Shown: positions 16,898 through 26,829, counted from the stretch's first letter. The stretch: 64,000 nucleotides of DNA from Algoriphagus sanaruensis (GCF_001593605.1 NZ_CP012836.1:1674001-1738000), one strand, 5' to 3'. The notes: generated by a model from the sequence alone, not told the origin. A program made the numbers and translations.

Positions 16898-18381
16898 TGC
16901 TTATGGGTAGAAAGCGTTTCACTGATTCCTTCCAAAACCATTGCCTCGGCTTCCATTTCTACCAAGTATTCCTCTCCGATTAAATCTGCCCGAACCATGG
17001 TGTTTGCGGGCTGGATCTTTCCAAATCGCTTTCCATGAGCTCTAGAAATGGGTTCCCATTGATCCGCATTTCGAATGTAAATCCGAGTTCGGATGACGTC
17101 TTCGAGTCGTCCACCCAGTGATAAAATCGCTCCTTCGATTTTATCCAAAATGAAATCGGCCTGAGCGGCGGGATCATTTCCTCCCATTGCACGAATTCCA
17201 TGGGTAGCCGTTGTACCTGAAACCAAAATCCGTTTTCCTTTTCTCACGGCTCGGCTAAAGCCTGCAATATCCTCCCAAATGGTGCCACTTAATGCTTTGA
17301 TTCGTCCATCGGAACCTTTGACATTGGGATAAGGGGCTGGAATTTGATCCAAATGATGGCTCAAATCTCCAGTTGCGGTAAGGTAAGGAGGCTTTCGATA
17401 TTCATCTCCACAGTCTCCCGGTATGGGATTTAGAGAAGCTAAAGAATCACCGATCTGGCTGAGATCTTTCTCATCAAGATCAATTTCGAAAAGTTGCTGG
17501 GTTTCTTTAATGTGCTCACTTTGTCCCAATCGGGCACCGATGATTACTCCTCCAACTGCCGGTCGAGTCATGATGTAATGACTTGCGAGCATGGCGATTC
17601 CGGTCTGATGTTTTTGGGCAATTTGGGAAAGCGTCTGAAGGAGCTGTTGGAATTTTTGCCAACCTCCAGCCACATCGATGTATCGTTTATATTTCATCTG
17701 CGACCAAGTCAGGGATTCCCCCAAAATGGGCTCAGGTTTGTCCAACCATTTTTCTGAAAGAAATCCTCCGGCAACGGTCCCAAAGGCCAATAGTTTGATA
17801 TTATGCTCCAGGCAAAAATCCGTCATTTCACCTGCGGCACGTTGGTCTAAGAGGGAATAGCATACTTGATTAGAGCAAATTTGGATTCCAGATTTGACGG
17901 CAATTCGTAAATGCGCAGTATCAAAATTGGTGAGACCGAGGTGTGCAATTAGCCCTTCTTGCTTCAGCTCATCGAGCCAAAACAAACAATCCACCCAACT
18001 GGGATGCGCATAATGCCAAGCATGAAATTGCATCAGTTGGATTTGCTTGCAATTCATCCGTTGGAGTGCCGTTTGGACTGCTTCCCGTACTTGAGATTTC
18101 GTAATTGGTCCTGGGCTTGGAACCCACTTCGTGAAAAATTGACCTTGGTCCTTGCCATACATTCGACGAAACTCCCCTGTAATTTCCTCCGCAGAACCAT
18201 AGTGATCGGCCATGTCAAAAGTGGTCAATCCGGCATCTACATACGCTTTCATGGATTTGGCAGCTTCTTGGGGATCAACTTTATTTCCATTTCGCTCCAA
18301 GTCTGCGATTTGCCAAAGGCCAGTTAAGGCTCGGCTGATTTTTAGGCCCGACGCAAGTTCAGTATAGTGGTCAAAAGTCAT
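16894..18381 (-). CDS. Aldo/keto reductase fused to a RidA-family domain
   Basis: The 495-residue protein has an N-terminal aldo/keto reductase barrel (about 1-345) with the catalytic tetrad pattern: D and Y in FDMADHYG, K in FTKWV and H in LMQFHAWHYAHP. NADPH-binding features follow in PAVGGVIIGAR. The C-terminal 130 residues (from about IKALSGTIWEDIAGFSRAVR to EYLVEMEAEAM) are a YjgF/YER057c/UK114 (RidA) domain including TRIYIRNADQWEPISRAH. RidA proteins hydrolyse reactive enamines/imines; a fused reductase may act on the same substrate, but this is inference. It lies 1 bp after an APC permease gene and overlaps ogt by 4 bp. Confidence 0.85.
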   Translation of the reverse strand: MTFDHYTELASGLKISRALTGLWQIADLERNGNKVDPQEAAKSMKAYVDAGLTTFDMADHYGSAEEITGEFRRMYGKDQGQFFTKWVPSPGPITKSQVREAVQTALQRMNCKQIQLMQFHAWHYAHPSWVDCLFWLDELKQEGLIAHLGLTNFDTAHLRIAVKSGIQICSNQVCYSLLDQRAAGEMTDFCLEHNIKLLAFGTVAGGFLSEKWLDKPEPILGESLTWSQMKYKRYIDVAGGWQKFQQLLQTLSQIAQKHQTGIAMLASHYIMTRPAVGGVIIGARLGQSEHIKETQQLFEIDLDEKDLSQIGDSLASLNPIPGDCGDEYRKPPYLTATGDLSHHLDQIPAPYPNVKGSDGRIKALSGTIWEDIAGFSRAVRKGKRILVSGTTATHGIRAMGGNDPAAQADFILDKIEGAILSLGGRLEDVIRTRIYIRNADQWEPISRAHGKRFGKIQPANTMVRADLIGEEYLVEMEAEAMVLEGISETLSTHKQ

Positions 18382-18382
18382 G

Positions 18383-19864
18383 TTAATCTTTGGGTAGTTC
18401 AGTAAATTTTTGAATTAGTTCAGGTTGGTCAGTCTTGATTTTTTTCCATCGGAACAGAAAATACAAAGACGCCAAACTCATCACGATCATCCAGATCCAA
18501 GTGGAATGAAAGTACCAAGCGCTCAGCTCGGATACTAAGTCCTTTCTGGTGTGCATGATCAGGAAAAATGAAAGAAAGACAATTCCCAGCCAACCGATAG
18601 TTTGTTGGAGTTTTTGAGAAGGAAACACCTTGATTTTTTGATGGAGTTTTGGATTTATTCGTGGGAAAAGAACCAATGCTAGGCACATCAGCAGAAAGTT
18701 GACCATCATCGAAGTGACCATAATGTCAATTCCTAAGAAAAAATCCCCGGCAAAATGACTGCCTAAAATCCCCAAAGTGGAAACGCCACTACTGAGTAAA
18801 ATAGCGGGGTAAGGTGAATGGAATTTAGGATGAATTCGTGCAAGACTCCTCGGGAAAAGTCCATCTGCACTCCAGGAATAAACCAGACGAGAAACAGATA
18901 AAATCATTGCTGGAAGGTCATTCAGTAGGGCAATTGCTGCTCCCAAAAGGATGATGATTCCAACCCAAGAAGGTAAGACATAGCTCAAAAGTCCGGCAGC
19001 CGATACATCTTTTGTCTGCGATTCCTCCGCTACAAATTGCCAAGGAACGGTGTGATACACTGCGTAGGTAAAACTGAAATAGAAAAGCCCTACGCCCAGA
19101 ATTGCCAATCCAATTGCTTTCGGGAGGTTTCGCTGTGGGTTTTTCGCTTCTCCTCCCGCCTGTGCGATCGCATCAAATCCAATAAAACTGGAGAATAATA
19201 AGGCAGCTGCGGAGAAAAATGTCGACCAATTCCAAGTAGCAGGAATAAGGTCAACTGTCCGATTTTCTTTTTGGGTCAATGCCATTATAAAATCCTGCTG
19301 ATCCAGCATCAATCCAGCAACAATCACCACTCCACCCAATAGAAACATAAGTGTCATCAAGGGAATCAACGTTTTTTCATAAGAAGTAATGCCCCGGATA
19401 TTGATCCAAGTAAAAAACCAGAGGATGAGCAAGGAAATACTAACTCGGATACCTCCAATTTCCAAAACCTTCGCTACTTCCTCCCAGCCAAGGGCAAGAA
19501 AGACATCCCTGAAAAATGGAACTACGACGTAGGCAATCACTCCAATCACGATGGATAAACCAAACCATTGCGAAAAGCTGGCTATAAATCCCCAATACGG
19601 TTGGATCGCCCTGCTCGCATACAAATAAGAACCTCCAGCCCGTGGCATGGCAGATGCCAAAACGATGTAAGCAAATGCTGCGAAAAGAGCAGGAATGGCT
19701 GCAAAAAGAAAAGCGGGAAGCACGTATGGACCTATTCCCGGAATATTTCGCTGAATCATAAAGGGAACCACATAAATCGATGCGCCGATCATGGAGCAAA
19801 TTCCTGTGGCAGTAAGGCCTAATAATCCAAGTTGGCGGGAAAGGTGGGGAGAGGTTTGACTCAT
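18383..19864 (-). CDS. APC-superfamily amino acid permease
   Basis: The 493-residue protein has 12 or more hydrophobic segments. It starts with the APC signature LGLTATGICSMIGASIYVVPFMI (the unwound TM1 with GA-S-I) and has SSFIGFDAIAQAGGEAKNPQRNLPKAI, the conserved TM6-loop motif. It should import amino acids or amines by proton symport or exchange. The gene ends 1 bp before the aldo/keto reductase-RidA start, suggesting that the imported compound is processed by that enzyme. Confidence 0.85.
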   Translation of the reverse strand: MSQTSPHLSRQLGLLGLTATGICSMIGASIYVVPFMIQRNIPGIGPYVLPAFLFAAIPALFAAFAYIVLASAMPRAGGSYLYASRAIQPYWGFIASFSQWFGLSIVIGVIAYVVVPFFRDVFLALGWEEVAKVLEIGGIRVSISLLILWFFTWINIRGITSYEKTLIPLMTLMFLLGGVVIVAGLMLDQQDFIMALTQKENRTVDLIPATWNWSTFFSAAALLFSSFIGFDAIAQAGGEAKNPQRNLPKAIGLAILGVGLFYFSFTYAVYHTVPWQFVAEESQTKDVSAAGLLSYVLPSWVGIIILLGAAIALLNDLPAMILSVSRLVYSWSADGLFPRSLARIHPKFHSPYPAILLSSGVSTLGILGSHFAGDFFLGIDIMVTSMMVNFLLMCLALVLFPRINPKLHQKIKVFPSQKLQQTIGWLGIVFLSFFLIMHTRKDLVSELSAWYFHSTWIWMIVMSLASLYFLFRWKKIKTDQPELIQKFTELPKD

Positions 19865-19930
19865 AGATTGCTAAAAATAGCCAAAAGGCTAAGATACTGG
19901 CAATGCCATTGAAGGAATTCTAAACTTCCT

Positions 19931-20059
19931 TTGTTACTGGATGAAATCGAATATGGGAATTCTTTTGAGCTAAAAAAACTTCGAATTCTGCAAAATGAAC
20001 AGACTAGAATTAGCCGGATCAGTCCATGGACAACTGAGGAATTTGAGGAAGATACCTGA
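19931..20059 (+). other. Candidate 42-codon small ORF upstream of pta
   Basis: A TTG-initiated frame encodes an acidic, coding-like peptide (contains LLDEIEYGNSFELKKLRILQ and ends PWTTEEFEEDT). The composition looks like real protein rather than random sequence. It could be a small gene, a decayed gene fragment or chance; there is no recognisable family. Confidence 0.15.
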
Positions 20060-20128
20060 GTTTTGTCAGGAAAATTGCTTGCAATATTTCCCTATTTTGG
20101 GTCATCAAAATTGATTTTTAGCCGAGCT

Positions 20129-22216
20129 ATGAATAATGCCATTTACCTCACCACCACAGAGCCGTTTTCTGGAAAATCCATCTATGCCTTGGGCCTGATG
20201 AATTTACTGGCTTCCAAAACAGACAAGTTAGCCTATTTCAAACCCATCATTTCAGGAGGGAAAAAGGAAAAAGACCGACGTTTGGAGTTGCTCAAGGAGC
20301 ATTTTAACCTTTCTCAGGAGTATGAGGAAATGTATGCATTTACCCGAAAGAAGGCTTTCAAGGAAATCAATCGAGGAAATGAGTCCGAATTGATTGATGC
20401 CATCATCGAGAAGTTTAAAAAGCTTCAGGAAAACTATGACTTCGTGGTCGTGGAGGGGACTGATTTCACAGAACTCAACAATGTGGAATTTGACGGGAAT
20501 ATTTCCATTGCCAAAAACTTGGGAATTCCAGTTGCCTTGATTTTGAATGGCGATAAGCGGACTCCCTCCGAAGTTTTGGATATGGCTTTGGCTGCTGTAC
20601 ATAGTTTCCACAATCATGGAGTTCAGATTTTGACCTTAGTCGCCAATAAGTTGATGGAGGATAAAGTGGAGGATGTGAAACGGAGGTTGGAGGCTATTCT
20701 TCCAGCAGAAATTCTGATCACCGGAATCCCTGTTCATGCCGAGTTGAGCAATCCAACGATGGCAGAAATCATGGAGTCCTTGGGTGCTAACCTGATTTTT
20801 GGCGGAAATCTCCTGACCAATCGAGTGGATCATTCCATTGTCGGGGCGATGCAGTTGCATAATTTTCTCACTCGGCTTGGGCAAAATACCTTGGTAGTGA
20901 CTCCAGGCGACCGAGGAGATATCATTATTGGAGCCCTGCAAGCGAATGTTTCTCGGAACTTTGGAAAAGTAGCAGGAATCATTGTTTCTGGCGGCATGCA
21001 CCCAGAGCCATCGATCGTCAAGTTGATCGAGGGCCTGGAGACAATCGTGCCGATCTTGCAAGTTGACGAAGGGACTTTTATGGTTGTAACCAAAGTCAAT
21101 CAAATCAGAGCCAGGATCGCCGCAGGAGATAAGGAAAAGATCGCTTTAGCCATTCGACTATTCGAAACTTGGGTGGATGAAAAAGCCCTTAACGATCGCT
21201 TGGTTGCTTTCCATACCGATACGTTGACACCTAGAATGTTTCAGTATCAGTTGGTCAAGCGAGCGAAATCCTCCAAAAAACACATCGTGCTCCCAGAGGG
21301 AGAGGAAGATCGAATTTTGATTGCAGCAGATATGCTGGTGCGCCAAAATGTGGTTGAATTGACACTTTTGGGTAACCTAGAGGTCATGGAGACCAATGCG
21401 AAGCGATTGAACTTATCGCTCGATTTCTCCAAAATTCAAGTCGAAGATCCAGCGACTTCCCCACGTTTGGAAACCTACTCCCAAGCCCTTTACGAACTTC
21501 GAAAAAGTAAGGGGATGACTCCCAATACTGCTCGGGACTTGATGCATGATGTTTCCTATTTTGGTACCATGATGGTGTACAAAGGAGATGCTGAAGGGAT
21601 GGTTTCCGGAGCAGTTCACACCACCCAGCATACCATTCGTCCAGCCTTGCAGTTTGTGAAAACCAAGCCTGGAAACTCTACCGTTTCTTCGGTGTTCTTT
21701 ATGTGTTTACCCAGTCGTGTGGCTGTATTTGGAGATTGCGCCGTAGTGCCTAATCCTTCTTCCGAACAACTCGCAGATATTGCGATTTCCTCTGCGGAAT
21801 CCGCCAAAATGCTGGGAATTGACCCTAAAATCGCCATGCTTTCGTATTCCTCAGGAACTTCCGGTGAGGGAGAAGAGGTGGAAAAAGTCAGAAAAGCGGC
21901 AGAGATGGTGAAGGCTAGAAGACCAGATTTGAAGGTTGAGGGCCCAATTCAATATGATGCGGCAGTTGATCCCGAGGTAGGCAAAAAGAAAATGCCGAAT
22001 TCGGTAGTTGCCGGTCAGGCCAGCGTATTGATTTTTCCCGACCTCAATACCGGAAATAATACTTACAAGGCGGTGCAGCGGGAAACAGGTGCCATCGCTA
22101 TCGGTCCTATGCTCCAAGGTTTGAATAAACCGGTAAATGATTTAAGCCGGGGTTGTACCGTGGTTGACGTGTTTAATACCGTAGTAATTACGGCGATACA
22201 AGCGCAAGAAGGATGA
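20129..22216 (+). CDS. pta: Phosphate acetyltransferase, long form
   Basis: The start is set at ATG 20129 (MNNAIYLTTTEPFSGKS), where family homology begins, rather than the upstream GTG at 20063. The 695-residue enzyme converts acetyl-CoA and phosphate to acetyl-phosphate. The N-terminal dethiobiotin-synthetase-like P-loop domain (TEPFSGKS) is followed by a DRTGG domain (about 210-330) and the catalytic PTA_PTB domain (about 365-690; KHIVLPEGEEDRILIAADML, SSGTSGEGEEVEKVR). It pairs with acetate kinase downstream for acetate production and ATP formation. The 266-bp gap between pta and ackA is filled with word-like repeats, which may weaken cotranscription. Confidence 0.95.
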   Translation: MNNAIYLTTTEPFSGKSIYALGLMNLLASKTDKLAYFKPIISGGKKEKDRRLELLKEHFNLSQEYEEMYAFTRKKAFKEINRGNESELIDAIIEKFKKLQENYDFVVVEGTDFTELNNVEFDGNISIAKNLGIPVALILNGDKRTPSEVLDMALAAVHSFHNHGVQILTLVANKLMEDKVEDVKRRLEAILPAEILITGIPVHAELSNPTMAEIMESLGANLIFGGNLLTNRVDHSIVGAMQLHNFLTRLGQNTLVVTPGDRGDIIIGALQANVSRNFGKVAGIIVSGGMHPEPSIVKLIEGLETIVPILQVDEGTFMVVTKVNQIRARIAAGDKEKIALAIRLFETWVDEKALNDRLVAFHTDTLTPRMFQYQLVKRAKSSKKHIVLPEGEEDRILIAADMLVRQNVVELTLLGNLEVMETNAKRLNLSLDFSKIQVEDPATSPRLETYSQALYELRKSKGMTPNTARDLMHDVSYFGTMMVYKGDAEGMVSGAVHTTQHTIRPALQFVKTKPGNSTVSSVFFMCLPSRVAVFGDCAVVPNPSSEQLADIAISSAESAKMLGIDPKIAMLSYSSGTSGEGEEVEKVRKAAEMVKARRPDLKVEGPIQYDAAVDPEVGKKKMPNSVVAGQASVLIFPDLNTGNNTYKAVQRETGAIAIGPMLQGLNKPVNDLSRGCTVVDVFNTVVITAIQAQEG

Positions 22217-22482
22217 TTTATGATTTACGAATTACGAGGAGCGATTTATGATTTACGAGGTAGGAGGTACGAGGGACGATTTACGAATTACGAGATCTTC
22301 TTAAGAGTAAAGGTTGAAATCTTAATCTTGGCTTTTCTCCATGAAATGAAAATCGTATCATCAACAAATAGCTTGTATTTACCGGTACATCGGTCGCCGG
22401 ACACCCGACACCCGACATCAGACATCGGTCATCCGACAATTAATCTTCCGTCTTCTGTCTCCTATCTTCCGTCTTTTCAACC
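22217..22482. repeat. Word-like degenerate repeat tract between pta and ackA
   Basis: The first 80 bp are built from variations of TTACGA/TTTACGAATTACGAG. From about 22395 the words change to CCGGACACCCGACACC and GACATCAGACATCGG, then to CTTCCGTCTTCTGTCTCC and TATCTTCCGTCTTTTC. An open frame at 22220-22486 exists only because of the repeats and is not a gene. The same word families occur at 34240-34640, 34740-34800, 37455-37475, 23700-23745 and 45743-45806. Confidence 0.6.
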
Positions 22483-23679
22483 ATGAACGTCTTCGTTATC
22501 AATTCTGGCAGTAGCTCAATCAAGTACCAACTCATTTCCATGCCTGAGGCAAAAGTCCTTTGTTCGGGGCTCGTGGATCGGATTGGGCAGGAAGGTTCCA
22601 AGGTGGAGCACAAGTCATTTTTACCACAGGGAGAAGTGAAAAAGGTGTTGGAAATTCCTGTTCCCCATCATTCGGTAGGATTGACAGAAGTTGCCAGTTT
22701 GTTGACTAATGCAGAGGTGGGCGTAATTTCCGATCCTTCACAGGTGGAGGTGGTCGGGCATCGGGTGGTGCATGGAGGAGAAAAATTCGCTTCCACCCAA
22801 GTCATTACTCCAGAGATCAAGGCCAAAATCAAGGCCCTTTTCCCCTTAGCCCCATTGCACAATCCCGCTAATTACCTGGGAATAGAGGTGGCGGAAAGTA
22901 TTTTTCCTCATGCCCGACAGATCGCGGTGTTTGATACGGCTTTCCACCAAAGCATGCCTGCACAGGCCTATCGAATGTCAATTCCGAATGACCTGTATGT
23001 TAACCATGGCATTCGGGCCTATGGATTCCACGGCACGAGTCATAAGTATGTCAGTGAGCGGGCAGGGGAGTATTTGCAGAAGTCTGACTCCAAAGTCATC
23101 ACCATCCACCTCGGTAATGGCTGTAGCATGGCCGCAGTGGAAGGAGGAAAATGCATGGATACGAGTATGGGATTAGGTCCTATGAACGGGCTGATCATGG
23201 GGACACGAGCGGGAGATATCGATCAGTCAGTGATTTTTTACTTGGTGCGCGAACTCGGCTATTCCCTGGATGAGGTGAACAACTTACTGAATAAAAAGAG
23301 CGGAATGCTCGGTTTGACCGGGTTCAGCGATATGCGGGATATCGGCAAACTCTATCATCAAGGACAGCCCGAAGCTATTTTGGCCTATCAGCTGTATGCC
23401 TATCGGATCAAAAAGTACATTGGTTCCTTCGCTGCGGCGATGAATGGACTGGATGCAATCGTCTTCACTGGAGGAGTTGGAGAGAATGACCAACTTACCC
23501 GAACATTTGTCTGTGAGAAGATGGACTTTCTTGGCATCCAGCTCGATCCGGAAAAGAACAAACTGCCCAATACAGGCCTTCGTGCGATTCAAACTGACGC
23601 TTCATCCGTACAGATTTTGGTGATTCCAACCAATGAAGAGTTGGAGATAGCGAGGCAGTGCTTCGGGATAGAGGATTAA
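22483..23679 (+). CDS. ackA: Acetate kinase
   Basis: The 398-residue enzyme makes acetate and ATP from acetyl-phosphate. The N-terminal VFVINSGSSSIKYQL, VVGHRVVHGG, the catalytic-Arg region YGFHGTSHKYV, VITIHLGNGCSMAAVEGG and MGLGPMNGLIMGTRAGDID are all canonical. Length and motifs are normal. It acts directly after Pta. Downstream, 23680-23943 holds repeats and no gene. Confidence 0.95.
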   Translation: MNVFVINSGSSSIKYQLISMPEAKVLCSGLVDRIGQEGSKVEHKSFLPQGEVKKVLEIPVPHHSVGLTEVASLLTNAEVGVISDPSQVEVVGHRVVHGGEKFASTQVITPEIKAKIKALFPLAPLHNPANYLGIEVAESIFPHARQIAVFDTAFHQSMPAQAYRMSIPNDLYVNHGIRAYGFHGTSHKYVSERAGEYLQKSDSKVITIHLGNGCSMAAVEGGKCMDTSMGLGPMNGLIMGTRAGDIDQSVIFYLVRELGYSLDEVNNLLNKKSGMLGLTGFSDMRDIGKLYHQGQPEAILAYQLYAYRIKKYIGSFAAAMNGLDAIVFTGGVGENDQLTRTFVCEKMDFLGIQLDPEKNKLPNTGLRAIQTDASSVQILVIPTNEELEIARQCFGIED

Positions 23680-23943
23680 GGTCTGATGATTAATGACCGA
23701 AGTTAGCTAAGCTGGAAGATCGAAGACGGGATACCGAAGATGGATTGTCAGGGGACTGAAGTCCGATGACTGAAGGACAACAAGCTCCAAAGGAGCGTCC
23801 TTTATCAGCCAGATTGCCAGCGGTTTCAACCGCTAGATTTATGGATGGATCTCAAAATTCCCACCTTGCTGGCGCAGAATTTTCGAATTGGAATGGGCGG
23901 CAAATCGCTAGCGAAACGGAGTAGTTTACAACATTTTTATCTC
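23680..23943. repeat. Intergenic repeat region with REP-like palindromes
   Basis: After a stretch of GAAGATCGAAGACGG-like words come two short palindromes, GCTCC-aaa-GGAGC (23784-23796) and AGCGGT-ttca-ACCGCT (23819-23834). A further segment GCGAAACGGAGTAGTTTACAAC resembles the REP-like arms near the RAYT gene. No coding frame is supported here. Confidence 0.5.
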
Positions 23944-24522
23944 TCAGCTCCCTTTCAATTTTTCCCCTTTTCCTGACAACTCTGCAAGCTGTTGGATTCT
24001 GGCCTTTCGGGTCTTTTCGGTTTTGGCGAGTTTGAGCCAGCAGAGGACAAAGCGCTTACTGGAGTCATTGATGCGATGAAAAAAATCACTGGCTCCAGGC
24101 ACCTTTTCCAGTCCGTCCTGTAGGTCCTGAGGAACTTCCAATCGGTCCACATCTTCCATAAAATCCCAAAGACCGACTTGCTTGGAGTACTCAATCGAGC
24201 GAAAACCGACTTCATGCATCTTTCCCATTTCGATCAACTTGGCCGCACAATCTTTATAGCTTTTGGCCCAGTGCTGTACTCTTCGAGGAGATATCAGCTG
24301 CATCGTCCGACGCTCGTCCAGCTTTCTTCGGATGCCATCGATCCAGCCAAAGCAGATCAATTCATCCAAGACCTCTTCCCTTGAGAGATACTTTTCAGGA
24401 ACTGCTTTCAAATAGGTAACCAACCAAACCGATTCTTCTTGTTGATGATGTTGCTCCAACCAGTGCCGTAATTCTTCCTGGGAAGTGACTTCCACTTTCT
24501 GGAAATTGTCGGTTTGGATCAT
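23944..24522 (-). CDS. YdeI/OmpD-associated family protein
   Basis: The 192-residue protein shows the family pattern EELRHWLEQHHQQEESVWLVTYLK, LSREEVLDELICFGWIDG and LISPRRVQHWAKSYKDCAAKLIEMGKM, followed by the C-terminal region ASDFFHRINDSSKRFVLCWL...AKTEKTRKARI. The biochemical function of the family is unknown. The gene is monocistronic, with a roughly 100-bp gap to the VOC gene. Confidence 0.8.
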   Translation of the reverse strand: MIQTDNFQKVEVTSQEELRHWLEQHHQQEESVWLVTYLKAVPEKYLSREEVLDELICFGWIDGIRRKLDERRTMQLISPRRVQHWAKSYKDCAAKLIEMGKMHEVGFRSIEYSKQVGLWDFMEDVDRLEVPQDLQDGLEKVPGASDFFHRINDSSKRFVLCWLKLAKTEKTRKARIQQLAELSGKGEKLKGS

Positions 24523-24621
24523 GAGGTGAGGACAGTTTTAGAGTATTTTTCAGGATAACTCGCCTCAATTACCGACTGTTTTTAGTTCAGATTGTTTTCT
24601 GAAGGTGATCGATATCGAAGT

Positions 24622-25053
24622 CTATCCAACCTGACTCATTCCTCTGAATATCCACGACACCCCAAATTGATCGGTCAATTGTCCATAAACGCCAAAGGGA
24701 GCATTGTTAAGCTCCATAAAAAGTCGAGTTTCCCGATCAGCCCCCACTGCCAATCGGTCAAACACAGGCTTCAACTCCTCGTACCTCTCGCCCGTGAGGT
24801 AGATGCTGAAGGTATTTCCGGGTTTGGGTTCCAGCATGGGAGAGGCCATCCAGTCGGTAGCTGAAAACTCAATCTGGTTGTTTTTCAAGTGGGCGTAGAT
24901 GATCCGATCGTGTTTTTCCTCAGGAAACTGAGCCTTCATCGGTGTATCTCCCACACGGGTGAGGGTGAGTTCGCCCCCCAGACATTCCTGGTAAAAACTC
25001 ATGGCTTGTCGGCAGTTTCCGTCAAATAGTAGAAATGGGGTGGTTTGGAGCAT
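24622..25053 (-). CDS. VOC-family protein, PhnB/glyoxalase-like
   Basis: The start at 25053 (MLQTTPFLLFDGNCRQAMSF) matches where PhnB-like proteins begin; the frame continues upstream without support. The 143-residue protein has the typical sequence FDGNCRQAMSFYQECLGGELTLTRVGDTP and a C-terminal FGVYGQLTDQFGVSWIF. VOC proteins of this branch form a metal-binding fold of unknown substrate. The 300 bp from 25054 to 25357 hold no gene and only a weak TAGGC/GCCTA palindrome near 25300. Confidence 0.8.
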   Translation of the reverse strand: MLQTTPFLLFDGNCRQAMSFYQECLGGELTLTRVGDTPMKAQFPEEKHDRIIYAHLKNNQIEFSATDWMASPMLEPKPGNTFSIYLTGERYEELKPVFDRLAVGADRETRLFMELNNAPFGVYGQLTDQFGVSWIFRGMSQVG

Positions 25054-25357
25054 AGGGAGGTTTTTTAGTGTTTGGTTAAGGTGAATTAGCTTGGAGACGG
25101 CGGTCTCTAGGAGCTCCTTTTCTTCCAACTTTCTTGAAGATACTAAATTGCCTTATTTCCTCTGAACCGACCCTTGTATCTAAGATGAGACAGCATTACA
25201 AATGGGGTAGAATATTAGGATGGAATTACAAATCCCACCCAGCTCTAATCTGAATTTCAATGATTAAATGGATACTAATCTCAGTGGGAACTGACTAGGC
25301 CTAAGCCTAATCAGCTTTCTTTACACCGAGAGGGAGTTTTAGGATTCCTTGCCTTAA

Positions 25358-26650
25358 TTAATTGTCGAGTCCTGCTTCTGCCACCACCGTGAGCAAGGCA
25401 AGTTTAATCGCATCGGTTCCTTTCTCATCCAACCACCATTCGTCCAGTGCGTGGGCATTGTCTCCTTTTCCGCCCCAACTTAAAGTCACGGCAGGGATCC
25501 CTTTGGAAATAGGCCAATTCGCATTTCCGGACATGATAAATAGGCTAGGTTGTATCCCAAAAGACTGAACAGCAGCCATTGACCGCTGGACCAAAGGGGA
25601 TTGCTCGGGGGTTTTTCCCGAAGGTCTAAATCCGATTCGTTCCACTTGTAGAGTAAGCACTGGGCTGGTCTTTCGGTTGCTGTTGTATTCTGAAAGTCCT
25701 TTTTCCATTGAGACCTTGAAAATGGAATCCATGGTGCTGAGACTTTGATCGTCTTCCGAACGCATGTCCACTTCCATCCAAGATTCAAATGGAATCGAAT
25801 TGACAGAGGTGCCACCGCCTATTTTCCCGACATTGAAACTGGTCTTGGTTTTGGCTATTTCTGAAAACTGAGCTGCGGCATCGGAGAAGTAATTGATCAT
25901 TTTTCCCAAAGCATGGTGGGGATTGACTAAGCCAAAATCACTCCAGGAATGGCCTCCCGGACCAGAAACAGTTACTTTGTAGCGGATAGAGCCGGTGCCT
26001 TGGTTGGAAATTCCGCCCGGTTCATCTGAATCTATGGAAATCCAGGAATCGATTTTCACATCTCCTTGATCAATCAGATACTTCACGCCGCGTAGGTCGC
26101 CGTTTCCCTCTTCCCCAACCGTGGCCACAAATAGAATGTTGTCCTTGGTCTGGATTTTGGCTTTTTCTAGGGCTCTTAGGACCGTGAGCACCACCACCAG
26201 CCCGCGGGTATTGTCCCCGATTCCCGGAGCAAAAAGTGTATCGCCTTTGGTTTTCACCTTGACGTCAGTTCCTTCCGGAAATACGGTATCCAAGTGCCCG
26301 TCCAGCGCCACCGTTCGTTCCCCGACCGTCCCTTTGCGAAGCGCCAGCACATTGCCGATGCTGTCCATCCAAACTTGGACTCCTCCGGCTTCCTCCAGCA
26401 TCTCTTGGTACTTTTTCCCTCGGGCAGTTTCCATAAAGGGTGGCGCCGGGATTTCCGTGAGCAGGATCAATTCTTGCAATCCTTGAGGATTCAGTCGGTC
26501 GATTTCGGCAAAAGCAGCCTGAACAGAAGGCTTTCCGGAAAGCTCCTGGATTTCGGAGCGATAGTGGGAACTCACTTCGGATGTTTTTACCTGGGCAAAC
26601 CCAGAAAAGCTCAAGAGGAAACAAGCTAAGGCAAGGAGAGTAAACTTCAT
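25358..26650 (-). CDS. Secreted M20-family metallopeptidase
   Basis: The start at 26650 gives a signal peptide (MKFTLLALACFLLSFSGFAQ). The 430-residue enzyme has the M20 metal sites: VALDGHLDTVFPEGTD (His/Asp), GIGDNTRG (bridging Asp) and ATVGEEGNGDLRG (catalytic Glu-Glu). A dimerisation domain with GPGGHSW follows, and the C-terminal AHALDEWW His motif. It probably removes amino acids from peptides in the periplasm, similar to the PepT/carboxypeptidase branch. Substrate specificity cannot be judged. Confidence 0.85.
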   Translation of the reverse strand: MKFTLLALACFLLSFSGFAQVKTSEVSSHYRSEIQELSGKPSVQAAFAEIDRLNPQGLQELILLTEIPAPPFMETARGKKYQEMLEEAGGVQVWMDSIGNVLALRKGTVGERTVALDGHLDTVFPEGTDVKVKTKGDTLFAPGIGDNTRGLVVVLTVLRALEKAKIQTKDNILFVATVGEEGNGDLRGVKYLIDQGDVKIDSWISIDSDEPGGISNQGTGSIRYKVTVSGPGGHSWSDFGLVNPHHALGKMINYFSDAAAQFSEIAKTKTSFNVGKIGGGTSVNSIPFESWMEVDMRSEDDQSLSTMDSIFKVSMEKGLSEYNSNRKTSPVLTLQVERIGFRPSGKTPEQSPLVQRSMAAVQSFGIQPSLFIMSGNANWPISKGIPAVTLSWGGKGDNAHALDEWWLDEKGTDAIKLALLTVVAEAGLDN

Positions 26651-26829
26651 AGAAATTGGGAATGGGTGTATGCCGGATATTAGAAATTCCGACTCCAAAA
26701 TCTACGGATTAATCGGGTGAATTTTTGAAAGGAAAGGGTTAAAAATAGGGATTGGGGCAGGAGATGGCAGAGCAATGTTTTGGGGTGGTGGTAATGGATT
26801 AATAACAAAAACGCCTGGTCTTTGGGGCT

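Noticed and set aside
22220..22486. 88-residue open frame between pta and ackA
   Set aside because: It is created by repeat words, has no coding character and overlaps the ackA start.
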